Assembly (NCBI GenBank): GCA_017886375.1
Contig: JAGGNB010000113.1
Location: 51,867 to 115,866 of the forward strand
DNA length: 64,000 nt
Direction: 5' to 3'
DNA from: Octadecabacter sp.
Lineage (GTDB): Bacteria > Pseudomonadota > Alphaproteobacteria > Rhodobacterales > Rhodobacteraceae
Position 1 is the first letter of the stretch. Each line of letters opens with the position of its first letter. A program made the translations under genes and the position numbers. Below, in pieces: positions 8,578 through 19,492 of this stretch. The notes under the pieces were generated by a model. That model searched no databases. It saw nothing but the letters and a program-made list of their open reading frames with translations, and was not told the origin of the DNA.

Positions 8578-10833
8578 TTATCTTGCCGTACTCGACGCGA
8601 GAACGGCCATGTTTAGGATGTCGTTCACCGTACTGCCCGTGGAGCAAATCTGGATCGGTTTATCGATGCCAGCAAGGATCGGGCCAATCACGGTCGCTCC
8701 GGCCATTTCTTGCATTAACTTGACAGAAATCGAGGCAGAGTGGCGCGCTGGAACGACCAAGACATTGGCTGGCCCTGTCAAACGCGAAAACGGATACGCC
8801 TCTTGCGCCTTGGTATTGAGCGCCACATCAACGGTCATTTCGCCCTCGTATTCAAAATCAACACCGCGCTCATCAAGCACATTCGTCGCTTTGTGCATTT
8901 TTTCGGCACGCTCAGAGATCGGGTATCCGAAGGTCGAGAATGACAGGAATGCGACGCGTGGTTCCAATCCAAGACGGCGCGCGACGTAGGCTCCGCGTTC
9001 GGCAATGTCTGCCAGATCGTTTTCATCGGGCCATTCATGAACCAATGTGTCTGCGATCAATACGATCTTTCCTTTGTTCAGGACAGCCGTCACACCCACT
9101 GCGCCATCATGGGGGCCAGCGTCGAATACGTGGTTAATCAATTCAAGCACATGGGCGGATTTACGGGTCGCGCCAGTCACCATGCCATCGGCGTGGCCGT
9201 GGGCCAACATCAACGACGCAAACACATGACGGTCGCGGTTTGCCAAGCGGTGAATGTCACTGCTGTCGTGGCCCTTGCGTTGCAGGCGATTGTACAAGAA
9301 TTCTTTATATTCATCGAGGTGCTCGGTGTTTGCCGCGTTGACGATTGTCAGTTCGGAAACCGCATCGCCGAGGCCTTCAAGAGTGAGCTTGGTTTTGACA
9401 TCATCCTCCCGCCCGACAACGAGCGCGCGGCCAAAACCGGAACGTTGATACAGGACCGCAGCACGCAAGATACGCGGATCGTCGCCTTCGGCAAAAACGA
9501 TCGTATGCTGATTTGCGCGCGCACGTGCGTTGATACCGCGCAGGATGGACGCCGTGGGATCCATCCGCGTTTTAAGAGATTCTTCATAGCCTTCGATATC
9601 GACAATCGGGCGTCGCGCGACGCCGGTGTCCATACCAGCCCGCGCCACGGCAGGCGGGATAACATGAATCAAACGCGGATCGAACGGCGTCGGAATGATG
9701 TAATCACGCCCGAATGTTAGCTTTCGCCCGTAAGCGAGAGCAACTTCGTCCGGCACATCTTCGCGGGCAAGTTGCGCTAGGGCATTGGCGCAAGCGATTT
9801 TCATTTCGTCGTTGATGGCACGCGCATGAATATCGAGGGCGCCACGAAACAGGTAGGGAAACCCAAGGACGTTGTTCACCTGGTTTGGATAATCGCTGCG
9901 ACCAGTCGCGACGATAACGTCGCTGCGAACGGCGTGGACTTCTTCTGGGGTAATCTCAGGGTCGGGGTTCGCCATCGCAAATATAACGGCATTCGGCGCC
10001 ATGGATTGAACCATTTCTTGCGTGACGGCACCCTTGGCCGACACACCGAGGAAGACATCGCAGCCATCAATTGCCTGCGCCAAAGTGCGGGTATCCGTTG
10101 CGGCGGCGTGGGCAGATTTCCACTGGTTCATGCCTTCGGTGCGACCCTGGTAGATCACGCCCTTGGTGTCGCACATGATGCAGTTGTTGTGGGTCGCGCC
10201 CATTGATTTAAGCAACTCAAGGCACGCGATGCCTGCCGCACCGGCACCATTCAACACAATTTTGACGTCTTCGATTTTCTTACCGGAGATTTTCAGCGCA
10301 TTGATCAAGCCAGCGGCGCAGATGACGGCCGTTCCATGCTGGTCGTCATGAAACACCGGAATGTCCATTTCTTCCTTCAGGCGTTGTTCGATGATAAAAC
10401 ATTCTGGCGCTTTGATATCTTCGAGGTTGATGCCGCCAAATGTCGGTCCCATCAGGCGCACGGCATTGCAGAATTCGTCGGGATCCTCAGTATCGAGTTC
10501 AATGTCGATAGAGTTCACATCGGCAAAGCGTTTGAACAAAACCGCCTTACCTTCCATCACAGGTTTCGAGCCTAAAGCGCCTAGATTCCCCAATCCAAGG
10601 ACCGCCGTACCGTTTGAAATCACGGCAACGAGGTTACCTTTGTTGGTGTAATCGTAGGCGAGTTCAGGGTTTGCAGCGATTGCCTCACAGGGGACCGCGA
10701 CGCCGGGGGAATAGGCCAGAGACAGATCGCGCTGCGTTGTCATCGGGACCGTCGCTTGAATCTCCCACTTTCCGGGGGTCGGATCCATATGGAATGCCAA
10801 TGCGTCTTCGCGCGTAACTTTCGTGTTTGCCAT
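8578..10833 (-). CDS. maeB: NADP-dependent malic enzyme with C-terminal phosphotransacetylase domain
   Basis: Malic enzyme motifs (SNGTAVLGLGNLGALGSKPVMEGKAVLFKRFA; FHDDQHGTA) fused to a PTA domain; start at MANTKVTRED. Confidence 0.93.
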   Translation of the reverse strand: MANTKVTREDALAFHMDPTPGKWEIQATVPMTTQRDLSLAYSPGVAVPCEAIAANPELAYDYTNKGNLVAVISNGTAVLGLGNLGALGSKPVMEGKAVLFKRFADVNSIDIELDTEDPDEFCNAVRLMGPTFGGINLEDIKAPECFIIEQRLKEEMDIPVFHDDQHGTAVICAAGLINALKISGKKIEDVKIVLNGAGAAGIACLELLKSMGATHNNCIMCDTKGVIYQGRTEGMNQWKSAHAAATDTRTLAQAIDGCDVFLGVSAKGAVTQEMVQSMAPNAVIFAMANPDPEITPEEVHAVRSDVIVATGRSDYPNQVNNVLGFPYLFRGALDIHARAINDEMKIACANALAQLAREDVPDEVALAYGRKLTFGRDYIIPTPFDPRLIHVIPPAVARAGMDTGVARRPIVDIEGYEESLKTRMDPTASILRGINARARANQHTIVFAEGDDPRILRAAVLYQRSGFGRALVVGREDDVKTKLTLEGLGDAVSELTIVNAANTEHLDEYKEFLYNRLQRKGHDSSDIHRLANRDRHVFASLMLAHGHADGMVTGATRKSAHVLELINHVFDAGPHDGAVGVTAVLNKGKIVLIADTLVHEWPDENDLADIAERGAYVARRLGLEPRVAFLSFSTFGYPISERAEKMHKATNVLDERGVDFEYEGEMTVDVALNTKAQEAYPFSRLTGPANVLVVPARHSASISVKLMQEMAGATVIGPILAGIDKPIQICSTGSTVNDILNMAVLASSTAR

Positions 10834-10970
10834 CTGATACTCTCCGCCATTTCCTGGTCCTGCGTCCGAACCTTGATAGGGGCGCCGCTTGATCCCCGCA
10901 ATGGGCGGTTTTTGCGCTTTCGTCGCTAACATAGGCTCGGTAGGTTGCGCAGACAGCATCAGGGGGATTT

Positions 10971-13589
10971 ATGAACAGCAATGTGACACCGATGATGGTG
11001 CAGTATCTTGAAATCAAGGCAGATCATCCCGACGCGCTGTTGTTCTACCGGATGGGCGATTTCTATGAGCTGTTCTTTGATGACGCGGTGGCTGCTGCGG
11101 GCGCGTTGGATATTGCGCTGACCAAACGCGGCAAACATTTGGGCGATGATATCGCCATGTGCGGTGTACCGTATCATGCCGCAGAGGGATATCTGCTGAC
11201 GCTGATCCGCAAAGGGCACCGCGTTGCTGTTTGCGAGCAATTGGAAAGTCCTGCGGAGGCGAAAAAGCGCGGGTATAAATCTATCGTTAATCGGGGCGTC
11301 ACGCGGGTTGTGACACCTGGAACGCTCACAGAGGATTCGTTGCTTGATGCACGGCGCCATAATTTTTTGGCAGCCTATGCAAACGTTCGTGGCGACGGGG
11401 CATTGGCGTGGGTCGACATTTCAACGGGTGCTTTTTCGGTGCTTGGCTGTGACGGGGCAGGGCTTGGACCGGAACTGGCGAGGCTGAACCCGAAAGAGGT
11501 TCTGTTGAGCGATGTGGGTGAGGCGGATTTCGGCACCATCGTCGAGGATTCTGGCGCAGCGGTGACAGTTCTTGGCAATGCGGCGTTCGACAGCACAAAC
11601 GGTGAAAAACGCCTGTGTCTTGTCTATGGCGTTTCATCCTTGGATGGATTTGGTGCGTTCACACGGGCTGAAGTGGCTGCTTTGTCGGCGGTGGTAGAAT
11701 ACCTTGATATCACGCAAAAGGGAAAACTGCCGCTGTTGCGTGCGCCAGTGCGCGAAAAACGCGAAGCGGCAATGCAGATTGATGCTTCAACGAGAAAGTC
11801 GTTGGAGTTAACGCGGGGAATGAATGGCGGCCGCGCTGGATCATTGTTGTCGGTGATTGATCGCACACAAACAGCTGGCGGCGCGCGGTTGTTGGAACGG
11901 CGGCTTTCATCCCCATCGCGCAATTTGGCCGAGATTGGCGCGCGGCAGGATGCAGTTGCTTGGTGCTTGGACAACGGTGATGTGGCCGCGTTTTTGGACG
12001 ATAGGTTGCGCGAAGTGCCTGATCTGGACCGCGCTTTGTCACGCCTGTCGATGGATCGGGGTGGACCACGGGACATGACGGCCATTCGCAGCGCTATTGA
12101 GCAGGCGACAGTCATCGCCGACATGTTGCCAGACGACATGCCTGACGCATTGGCAGCCGCAGCGCGGGATCTGGGCGGACAGGACGCTTTGCTTACGCTG
12201 CTGAATGACGCTTTGGTTGCCGAACCGCCGCTGTTGGCGCGCGATGGTGGATTTGTAGCGAGCGGATATGACACCGAACTGGATGAGTTCCGATCCCTTA
12301 GGGATGAAGGCCGATCCGTTATTGCCGCATTACAGAGCCGCTATGCGCAAGAGGCGAGCGTCACTGGATTGAAGATCAAGCATAACAACGTGCTAGGATA
12401 TTTCATTGAGGTCACAGCAACCCATTCGGCAAAAATGCTGGCCGCGCCACTGTCAGAGACATTCATTCATCGCCAAACAACGGCCAACCAAGTTCGGTTC
12501 ACCACAGTCGAGTTGTCCGAGCTTGAGACACGGATTTTGAATGCCGGCGGGCGATGTTTGGAAATTGAAAAGCGGCTCTATTCCAGCATAGTAGGTGCAA
12601 TAATCGCGCAAGCGCCATTGTTGTTCACCCTCGCACGTGCACTTGCAGAGTTTGATTTGAGCGCGGCTTTGGCACGATTGGCGCGCGAAGAGGGCTGGGT
12701 TCGACCAACAATGACGACAGAACGTGAGTTTGTGATCACGGACGGGCGTCATCCCGTGGTCGAAGCCGCCTTGAAGCCAAGTGGGACACAGTTTGTCGCC
12801 AACGATTGTGACCTGAGCGATGAGCAGATCTGGTTGCTGACCGGCCCCAACATGGCAGGTAAATCGACCTATTTGCGGCAGAACGCGCTGATTGCGGTCT
12901 TGGCGCAAATGGGCGCGTTCGTTCCTGCGAAATCAGCGACGATTGGGATCGTGAGCCAAGTTTTCAGCCGTGTCGGGGCGTCTGATGATCTGAGTAAGGG
13001 TCAATCGACCTTCATGGTTGAGATGGTAGAGACCGCTGCGATATTGAACCAAGCAGACGACCGCGCGTTGGTGATTTTAGACGAAATCGGGCGCGGCACC
13101 GCGACCTATGATGGCCTGTCGATCGCTTGGGCGACGTTGGAACATTTGCACGACATTAATCGATGCCGCGCGTTGTTCGCCACGCACTATCACGAGATGA
13201 CGGGTCTATCCGACAAATTGGACGGGGTGGCGAATGCAACGGTGACCGTCAAGGAATGGGAGGGGGATGTGATTTTCCTCCATGAAGTGAAGCGTGGCAC
13301 AGCGGATCGATCTTATGGTGTGCAGGTCGCGCGACTGGCGGGGCTGCCTGCGTCGGTTGTCGCGCGGGCCAAGGTTGTCTTGGAGGCCTTGGAAAAAGGC
13401 GAGCGTGAGGGAAAACAAAAGGCGGTCATTGATGATCTGCCGCTGTTCAGCGCAACACCAGCGCCAGCCCCACAAAAAACCGCGCCGTCCGAGGTGGAGG
13501 CGCGGTTGAAAGATGTGATGCCCGATGATCTGAGCCCGAAAGACGCGCTCAATCTGATCTACGAACTGCGTGGGTTGGTTAAGCCTTAG
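10971..13589 (+). CDS. mutS: DNA mismatch repair protein MutS
   Basis: ORF 872 aa; TPMMVQYLEIKADHPDALLFYRMGDFYELF, Walker A TGPNMAGKSTYLRQ, DEIGRGTATYDG. Confidence 0.97.
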   Translation: MNSNVTPMMVQYLEIKADHPDALLFYRMGDFYELFFDDAVAAAGALDIALTKRGKHLGDDIAMCGVPYHAAEGYLLTLIRKGHRVAVCEQLESPAEAKKRGYKSIVNRGVTRVVTPGTLTEDSLLDARRHNFLAAYANVRGDGALAWVDISTGAFSVLGCDGAGLGPELARLNPKEVLLSDVGEADFGTIVEDSGAAVTVLGNAAFDSTNGEKRLCLVYGVSSLDGFGAFTRAEVAALSAVVEYLDITQKGKLPLLRAPVREKREAAMQIDASTRKSLELTRGMNGGRAGSLLSVIDRTQTAGGARLLERRLSSPSRNLAEIGARQDAVAWCLDNGDVAAFLDDRLREVPDLDRALSRLSMDRGGPRDMTAIRSAIEQATVIADMLPDDMPDALAAAARDLGGQDALLTLLNDALVAEPPLLARDGGFVASGYDTELDEFRSLRDEGRSVIAALQSRYAQEASVTGLKIKHNNVLGYFIEVTATHSAKMLAAPLSETFIHRQTTANQVRFTTVELSELETRILNAGGRCLEIEKRLYSSIVGAIIAQAPLLFTLARALAEFDLSAALARLAREEGWVRPTMTTEREFVITDGRHPVVEAALKPSGTQFVANDCDLSDEQIWLLTGPNMAGKSTYLRQNALIAVLAQMGAFVPAKSATIGIVSQVFSRVGASDDLSKGQSTFMVEMVETAAILNQADDRALVILDEIGRGTATYDGLSIAWATLEHLHDINRCRALFATHYHEMTGLSDKLDGVANATVTVKEWEGDVIFLHEVKRGTADRSYGVQVARLAGLPASVVARAKVVLEALEKGEREGKQKAVIDDLPLFSATPAPAPQKTAPSEVEARLKDVMPDDLSPKDALNLIYELRGLVKP

Positions 13590-14151
13590 GCGCTGAAGAC
13601 ACCCCAACTTGCGCGGGGCGCAGCAGGCGGTCGTGCAGCATGAAACCGGTTGAGGCGACCTGAATGATGTCGCCCGCTTTGGTTCCGGGCAGAGGTGCTT
13701 CGAACATCGCTTCGTGGATTTGCGGATCGAACCGTTCGCCCACTTCGGCAACGATAGGGTCGATCCCATGCTTCTTAAACACACCGACGAGAGCACGCAT
13801 TGTGAGTTCGACGCCTTCGAGCAAGGCCTTGTCACCGTCTTTGCCGTCTTCTTTGTTCATCTTAAGCGCACGTTCAAGATTGTCATAGATCGGGAGCAAG
13901 TCACGGGCGAGGCGGGACCCACCATAGTTTTCGGCCTCACGACGGTCACGGTCCGCACGTTTACGCGAATTTTCGACATCTGCGAGCGCGCGCATGTAAC
14001 CGTCTTTGAGTTGTGACATCTCAGTCTTCAAGGCGACAATATTGTCATCTTCGGCGATCATCTCATCCAGAGTCATCTCATCCTCTGGCCCAACGTTCGG
14101 GTCGGACATGATATCGTCGAGAAAATTGTTTTCATTTTCGTTTTCAGCCAT
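13579..14151 (-). CDS. grpE: Nucleotide exchange factor GrpE
   Basis: ORF 190 aa; YMRALADVENSRKRADRDRREAENYGGSRLARDLLPIYDNLERAL. Confidence 0.95.
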   Translation of the reverse strand: MAENENENNFLDDIMSDPNVGPEDEMTLDEMIAEDDNIVALKTEMSQLKDGYMRALADVENSRKRADRDRREAENYGGSRLARDLLPIYDNLERALKMNKEDGKDGDKALLEGVELTMRALVGVFKKHGIDPIVAEVGERFDPQIHEAMFEAPLPGTKAGDIIQVASTGFMLHDRLLRPAQVGVSSAPKA

Positions 14152-14163
14152 AGTTTACGTCCC

Positions 14164-15228
14164 TTATCCACGATCAGAGATCAGTTTCCCGACCAGCTGC
14201 GCGGTGTAATCCACAATCGGCACAATGCGCCCATAGTTCAAGCGCGTCGGCCCAATGACCCCGACCGCACCAACAATCTTTCGGTCTGCGTTCATATAAG
14301 GTGAAACCACCAAAGATGAACCCGTAAGTGAGAAAAGTTTGTTCTCTGACCCAATGAAAATGCGAACGCCCTCGCCTGTATCCGTCAATTCAAGGAAATC
14401 GGCGATATCACGTTTGCGTTCTAGGTCATCAAACAGGGTGCGAATGCGGTCGAGGTCTTTGTGATCATCGTCCGAAATAAGGTTTCCATGGCCGCGTACA
14501 ATCAAGCGTTCGGTTGATTCGCCCTTATTTTCCCACATGGCGGCGCCAGAATCGATGAGTTCTCGTGCGAGAACGTCAATTTCGAGACGGCGGGATTTAA
14601 CTTCGCGAGCGATGGCCACGCCGAGTTCGGAAAGCGTGCGCCCTTCTGCGACGGAATTGATGAAATTTGTAGCTTCGCGCATGGAAGACGGCGTTTGACC
14701 GGGCGGCGGCGTGAAAAGGCGGTTTTCGACGTGGCCATCGGCAAAGACCAACACCACAAGCGCACGATCCGCAGCAAGACTGACGAATTCGACGTGTTTT
14801 ATCGGCGCTTCTTCGTGTTTTGGTGTGAAAACAAGGCTGGCCCCACGGGTCACACCAGATAACGCCGACCCAACACGATCGAGGAGGGTGCCGACATCAC
14901 TGTCATTGGAGCCCAACGTTTGGTCGATCTTTTCGCGATCACCACCGTCCAGATCGCCGACTTCCAGAATGCCGTCGACGAACATCCGAAGACCCTGTTG
15001 TGTCGGAATACGGCCCGCACTGATATGCGGACTGCCGATTAGGCCAAGCTGTTCAAGGTCTTGCATAACATTGCGGATCGTCGCTGCGCTGACTTGTTCA
15101 GACAGGCTTTGAGTAAGCGTGCGGGAGCCAACGGGCACACCCGTTTCGAGATAGCCTTCGACGACGCGGCGAAACACCTCGCGGGAGCGGGCGTTCATGT
15201 CGTCAAGTGATGGCGTCTGATCTGACAT
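14164..15228 (-). CDS. hrcA: Heat-inducible transcription repressor HrcA
   Basis: ORF 354 aa; [37 protein letters not shown] and [21 protein letters not shown]. Confidence 0.96.
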   Translation of the reverse strand: MSDQTPSLDDMNARSREVFRRVVEGYLETGVPVGSRTLTQSLSEQVSAATIRNVMQDLEQLGLIGSPHISAGRIPTQQGLRMFVDGILEVGDLDGGDREKIDQTLGSNDSDVGTLLDRVGSALSGVTRGASLVFTPKHEEAPIKHVEFVSLAADRALVVLVFADGHVENRLFTPPPGQTPSSMREATNFINSVAEGRTLSELGVAIAREVKSRRLEIDVLARELIDSGAAMWENKGESTERLIVRGHGNLISDDDHKDLDRIRTLFDDLERKRDIADFLELTDTGEGVRIFIGSENKLFSLTGSSLVVSPYMNADRKIVGAVGVIGPTRLNYGRIVPIVDYTAQLVGKLISDRG

Positions 15229-15344
15229 TGCAGGCTTTTCCTAGGGCATCGGTAACTTGGCGGATGGATGCACGAAGGTCAATCGGGGTTGGAATTTTGT
15301 GCGGTGAGGCGTATCGGGTTGCTAACCCATATAAGGATGATGCG

Positions 15345-16052
15345 ATGCGCCCCTCAGGACGGACAATTGATGAAATGCGGCCGATTTCAATTGAGGTTGA
15401 CGTAACCCGTCACGCCGAAGGGTCGTGCCTGATCAAATGCGGTGACACCCATGTCCTGTGTACCGCGTCAATCGACGAGCGTGTGCCGCCGTTCTTGAAA
15501 AATTCCGGTCTTGGCTGGGTGACGGCAGAATACGGCATGTTGCCACGGGCCACGAACACACGGATGCGCCGTGAGGCCAAGAACGGTCAAAGTGGACGGA
15601 CACAGGAAATCCAGCGTTTGATTGGGCGGTCTTTGCGCGCAGGGGTTGACCGCGTGGCATTGGGGGAGCGACAGATCATCATTGATTGCGATGTTATTCA
15701 GGCCGACGGTGGGACGCGTTGTGCGTCGATCACTGGCGGCTGGGTTGCGTTAAAGCTGGCGGTGCAGAAGTTGATGAAAGCGGGAGACGTGATTTCGGAC
15801 CCATTGTTGATCCCCGTGGCTGCGGTGTCGTGTGGTGTTTATGCGGGCCAATCGGTACTGGATTTGGATTACCCTGAGGATTCCGAGGCGGGCGTTGACG
15901 GAAATTTCGTTATGACCGGGGATAAGCTGATTGAGATTCAGATGTCTGCTGAAGGATCGACGTTTTCGCGTGAACAGATGAATGCGATGATGGATTTGGC
16001 CGATAAGGGCATTGCGGAGCTGACGGCGGCGCAGATTGCGGCAGTTGGTTAA
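15345..16052 (+). CDS. rph: Ribonuclease PH
   Basis: [42 protein letters not shown]; start trimmed from the longer ORF. Confidence 0.96.
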   Translation: MRPSGRTIDEMRPISIEVDVTRHAEGSCLIKCGDTHVLCTASIDERVPPFLKNSGLGWVTAEYGMLPRATNTRMRREAKNGQSGRTQEIQRLIGRSLRAGVDRVALGERQIIIDCDVIQADGGTRCASITGGWVALKLAVQKLMKAGDVISDPLLIPVAAVSCGVYAGQSVLDLDYPEDSEAGVDGNFVMTGDKLIEIQMSAEGSTFSREQMNAMMDLADKGIAELTAAQIAAVG

Positions 16053-16660
16053 TGCGTAAGTTTGACGGAACGGACCTTCTAATCGCAACGCACAATCACG
16101 GCAAACTTGTGGAAATTGCAGATTTGCTGTCGCCCTACGGGGTCGCGGTATCATCGAACGCGGATCACGGCCTCCCCGAGCCGGAAGAGACAGAGACGAC
16201 GTTTGTTGGAAACGCCCAAATCAAAGCCCATGCAGCAGCAAAGGCCACAGGTTTGCCTGCTTTGTCAGATGACAGCGGCATAACCGTAGATGGATTGGGC
16301 GGCGCACCTGGTGTTTATACCGCAGACTGGGCCGAAACCCCAAAAGGACGCGATTTTGTAATGGCAATGACGCGGACTTGGGATGAGTTGGAGGCGCGCA
16401 GAGCACCTGAGCCACGTTTGGCGCAATTTCGGTGTTGTTTGGTTTTGGCGTGGCCCGACGGTCACGACGAAGTTTTTGAGGGCGTGATGCCCGGGCGTTT
16501 GGTTTGGCCGATGCGGGGCGATCAAGGGCATGGATATGACCCGATTTTTCAGCCTGACGGTTTTGAGCAGACGTTTGGTGAAATGGACCGGTTCGAGAAG
16601 AACAGGATCAGCCACCGTGCGGACGCGTTTGCGAAGTTGATCGAGGGCTGTTTTGCCTGA
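16052..16660 (+). CDS. rdgB: Non-canonical purine NTP pyrophosphatase (RdgB/HAM1)
   Basis: LLIATHNHGKLVEIADLL...LSDDSGITVDGLGGAPGVYTADWA. Confidence 0.95.
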   Translation: MRKFDGTDLLIATHNHGKLVEIADLLSPYGVAVSSNADHGLPEPEETETTFVGNAQIKAHAAAKATGLPALSDDSGITVDGLGGAPGVYTADWAETPKGRDFVMAMTRTWDELEARRAPEPRLAQFRCCLVLAWPDGHDEVFEGVMPGRLVWPMRGDQGHGYDPIFQPDGFEQTFGEMDRFEKNRISHRADAFAKLIEGCFA

Positions 16661-17801
16661 CGCTTTGGAATTCGGGGGGTTCGGTCTTTATCTTCATTGG
16701 CCGTTTTGCCAGGCGAAATGCCCCTATTGCGACTTTAATTCGCACGTTGTGGCGTCAGTCGACCAAACACGTTGGGCCGCCGCGTTCGAGAAAGAAATCG
16801 ATCGCATTGCGGATATGACCGGTGATCGCGTTCTGAATTCGGTGTTCTTTGGCGGTGGCACACCCAGTATGATGGACGTGTCTACGGTTGATCGGATTTT
16901 AACGCGCATCCAGAAACGTTGGAGGTTGGCCAACGATCTTGAGGTCACACTTGAGGCGAATCCAACATCAATAGAGGCCCAGCGGTTTGCGGGGTATTAC
17001 GCCGCCGGCGTGAATCGTGTGTCTGTGGGCGTTCAGGCGTTGAACGATGCCGATTTGAAGGCCTTGGGTCGTCTACATTCTGCAGATGAAGCAATGGCCG
17101 CAGTGGAAATTGCGAGAACAACGTTTGATCGGGTTAGTTTCGATCTGATTTATGCGCGCCAAGACCAGAGCGTTGGGCAATGGCAGGCCGAGTTAACTCG
17201 CGCACTGGAATTTGAACCAGATCATCTGTCATTGTATCAATTGACTGTTGAGGACGGGACTGCGTTTGGCGACAGATTCAAGCGTGGACTACTGCGAGGA
17301 TTGCCAAACGAAGATCTTGGTGCGGATCTTTGGGATGTCACGCAAGACGCATGCGAGAAGGCTGGATTGCCCGCCTATGAAGTGTCTAACCACGCGAAAA
17401 TAGGCCAGGAGAGCCGCCATAATTTGATTTATTGGCGGTCAGGCGATTGGGCTGGAATCGGACCTGGGGCGCACGGCCGACTTACATTGGACGGTGTCCG
17501 CCGTGAAACTGTTTGCGTGAAGAGCCCTGGGATGTGGATTGCGCAGGTCGAATCCGGTGCTTTGGATCTTGATACGGGATCTGCCCTTGGGGCATCAGAC
17601 ATCTTGGAAGAGCGTGTCCTTATGGGGTTGAGAATGGTTGAAGGCATAGAGATGTCGGCGGATTGGATGACGGATAAATTGAATAGAATCAATGAGTTGG
17701 TGGTCATTGGCCATCTCGAAAGGACTACAAACCGGCTGACTGTGACAGCCCAAGGGCGTCCCGTCTTAAACGCCGTGATCAGCCATCTTTTGACAGACTA
17801 G
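16653..17801 (+). CDS. hemW: Radical SAM heme chaperone HemW
   Basis: LYLHWPFCQAKCPYCDFNSHV; FFGGGTPSMM; GPGAHGRL. Confidence 0.93.
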   Translation: MPDALEFGGFGLYLHWPFCQAKCPYCDFNSHVVASVDQTRWAAAFEKEIDRIADMTGDRVLNSVFFGGGTPSMMDVSTVDRILTRIQKRWRLANDLEVTLEANPTSIEAQRFAGYYAAGVNRVSVGVQALNDADLKALGRLHSADEAMAAVEIARTTFDRVSFDLIYARQDQSVGQWQAELTRALEFEPDHLSLYQLTVEDGTAFGDRFKRGLLRGLPNEDLGADLWDVTQDACEKAGLPAYEVSNHAKIGQESRHNLIYWRSGDWAGIGPGAHGRLTLDGVRRETVCVKSPGMWIAQVESGALDLDTGSALGASDILEERVLMGLRMVEGIEMSADWMTDKLNRINELVVIGHLERTTNRLTVTAQGRPVLNAVISHLLTD

Positions 17802-18688
17802 TTTCCAGACAGCAGTCGCAACAAGTCGTCCAATTGTTCAAGATCGCGGTAGTTCAACACGACCTGACCATTTTCACGTCCTGCGGCATGCGCGATGTTG
17901 ACCTTCAACCCAAGATGCGCGGACAGATCGTTTTCAATCTGAACGGTGTCGGCGTCTTTCGTCACTGTCTTGCCTGAAGTAGGGCTTTTCTTTGGATTCT
18001 TTGATGTCTTCACAAGCTTCTCAGCGTCTCGAACGGATAGCCCTTTCTTGACGATCTCCGCTGCAAGTTTGTCCGCATCCGGATGACCAATGAGGGTTCG
18101 AGCGTGGCCCGCAGACAGCGTTCCATTTTGTAAAAGTGACTGAACGGATGCAGGGAGCGTGAGGAGGCGTACTGAATTGGCGATATGGCTGCGGCTTTTA
18201 CCAAGCGCTTTGCCCATATCTTCTTGAGTTCGACCGAATTTTTCCATCAGCTGCTTGTATCCAGCCGCTTCATCAATTGCGTTGAGGTCGGATCGTTGGA
18301 TATTCTCAATAATCGCAACTTCTAAGACTTCGAGGTCTGTAAATTCTCGAATAATAACAGGAACGTCATGCAATTGGGCGCGTTGCGCTGCGCGCCACCG
18401 ACGTTCGCCGGCGACGATTTCATATGAGCCATTCTCTGAGGGTTTTCGGCGTACAATAAGAGGTTGGATGATGCCTTTTTCTGCGATTGAGGCGGTTAGA
18501 TCATCCATCGACTGATCATCAAATGTGCGGCGCGGTTGATCCGGGTTTGGATAGATTTGGCCCGTAGGTACGGTGTAATCCGTCGGGCTCAGCGCAGATT
18601 TTGGTGCCTCAACAGGGGTGTTCACATCGGACATGAGGGCGGAAAGCCCACGACCGAGACCGCGTGTGGGTGTCTTAGGTGTGCTCAT
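17798..18688 (-). CDS. parB: Chromosome partitioning protein ParB
   Basis: GLGRGLSALMSD, YPNPDQPRRTFD, EIVAGERRWRAAQRA, GHARTLIGH. Confidence 0.96.
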   Translation of the reverse strand: MSTPKTPTRGLGRGLSALMSDVNTPVEAPKSALSPTDYTVPTGQIYPNPDQPRRTFDDQSMDDLTASIAEKGIIQPLIVRRKPSENGSYEIVAGERRWRAAQRAQLHDVPVIIREFTDLEVLEVAIIENIQRSDLNAIDEAAGYKQLMEKFGRTQEDMGKALGKSRSHIANSVRLLTLPASVQSLLQNGTLSAGHARTLIGHPDADKLAAEIVKKGLSVRDAEKLVKTSKNPKKSPTSGKTVTKDADTVQIENDLSAHLGLKVNIAHAAGRENGQVVLNYRDLEQLDDLLRLLSGN

Positions 18689-19488
18689 GATACTCTCCGG
18701 TTTCTGGGGGTTGGCTCGCGGTCAATAATTTCTTTGGCCAGAGCGTGATATGCATGTGACCCTTTGGATGCGGGGTCGTAATCGATGACCGGTAGGGCGA
18801 AGGATGGCGCCTCACTCAGTCGGACGTTGCGTGGGATGACTGTTTCAAAGACCAGGTCCCCCAAATTTCCGCGGGCATCTGCTTCGACTTGTTGGCACAG
18901 GTTGTTGCGCTTGTCGTACATGGTTAGAACGACGCCCTCGATGCGAAGCGATGGTTTTGCTGTCTGTCGGATATCGCGAACTGTTAACATCAATTGTGAC
19001 AAACCTTCGAGGGCGAAGAATTCACTTTGGAGCGGAACAACGACTGAATCTGATGCAATCATGGCATTCACTGTCAAGATGTTGAGCGAAGGCGGGCAAT
19101 CTATCAATATGTAGTCTAAGGCGAGTGTATCAATGTCAGGTTGATGCAGGGCATCGTGCAACATAAAGCTGCGTTTTTCGTTCGCCATGAGGTTGATATC
19201 AGCCGAACTTAGATCGGTAGTGGCAGGTATTATTAGTAGATTCTCAACACTTGTGTTTTTTACAGCGTTTGATGGCAGCACATCCCCCGTCAGGAGATCG
19301 TATGTCGTTATATTGCGATCTGCCAACTCAATCCCCAAGCCAGTTGACGCGTTACCTTGAGGGTCAAGATCAATCAGAAGCACCCGACGACCAGCGCGGG
19401 CGAGCGCGGCGCCCAGATTTATGGTTGTTGTCGTCTTTCCGACGCCGCCCTTTTGGTTTGCGACTGACAGGATCTTTGGGTTCGTCAT
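18685..19488 (-). CDS. parA: Chromosome partitioning ATPase ParA
   Basis: ILSVANQKGGVGKTTTTINLGAALA; LLIDLDPQGNASTGLG. Confidence 0.96.
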   Translation of the reverse strand: MTNPKILSVANQKGGVGKTTTTINLGAALARAGRRVLLIDLDPQGNASTGLGIELADRNITTYDLLTGDVLPSNAVKNTSVENLLIIPATTDLSSADINLMANEKRSFMLHDALHQPDIDTLALDYILIDCPPSLNILTVNAMIASDSVVVPLQSEFFALEGLSQLMLTVRDIRQTAKPSLRIEGVVLTMYDKRNNLCQQVEADARGNLGDLVFETVIPRNVRLSEAPSFALPVIDYDPASKGSHAYHALAKEIIDREPTPRNRRVS

Positions 19489-19492
19489 TCGA

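Noticed and set aside
9037-9720. 227-aa plus-strand ORF inside maeB
   Set aside because: Antisense shadow of the malic enzyme gene, no recognisable domain
11624-12274. 216-aa minus-strand ORF inside mutS
   Set aside because: Shadow ORF antisense to mutS; low-complexity Ser/Ala/Arg composition
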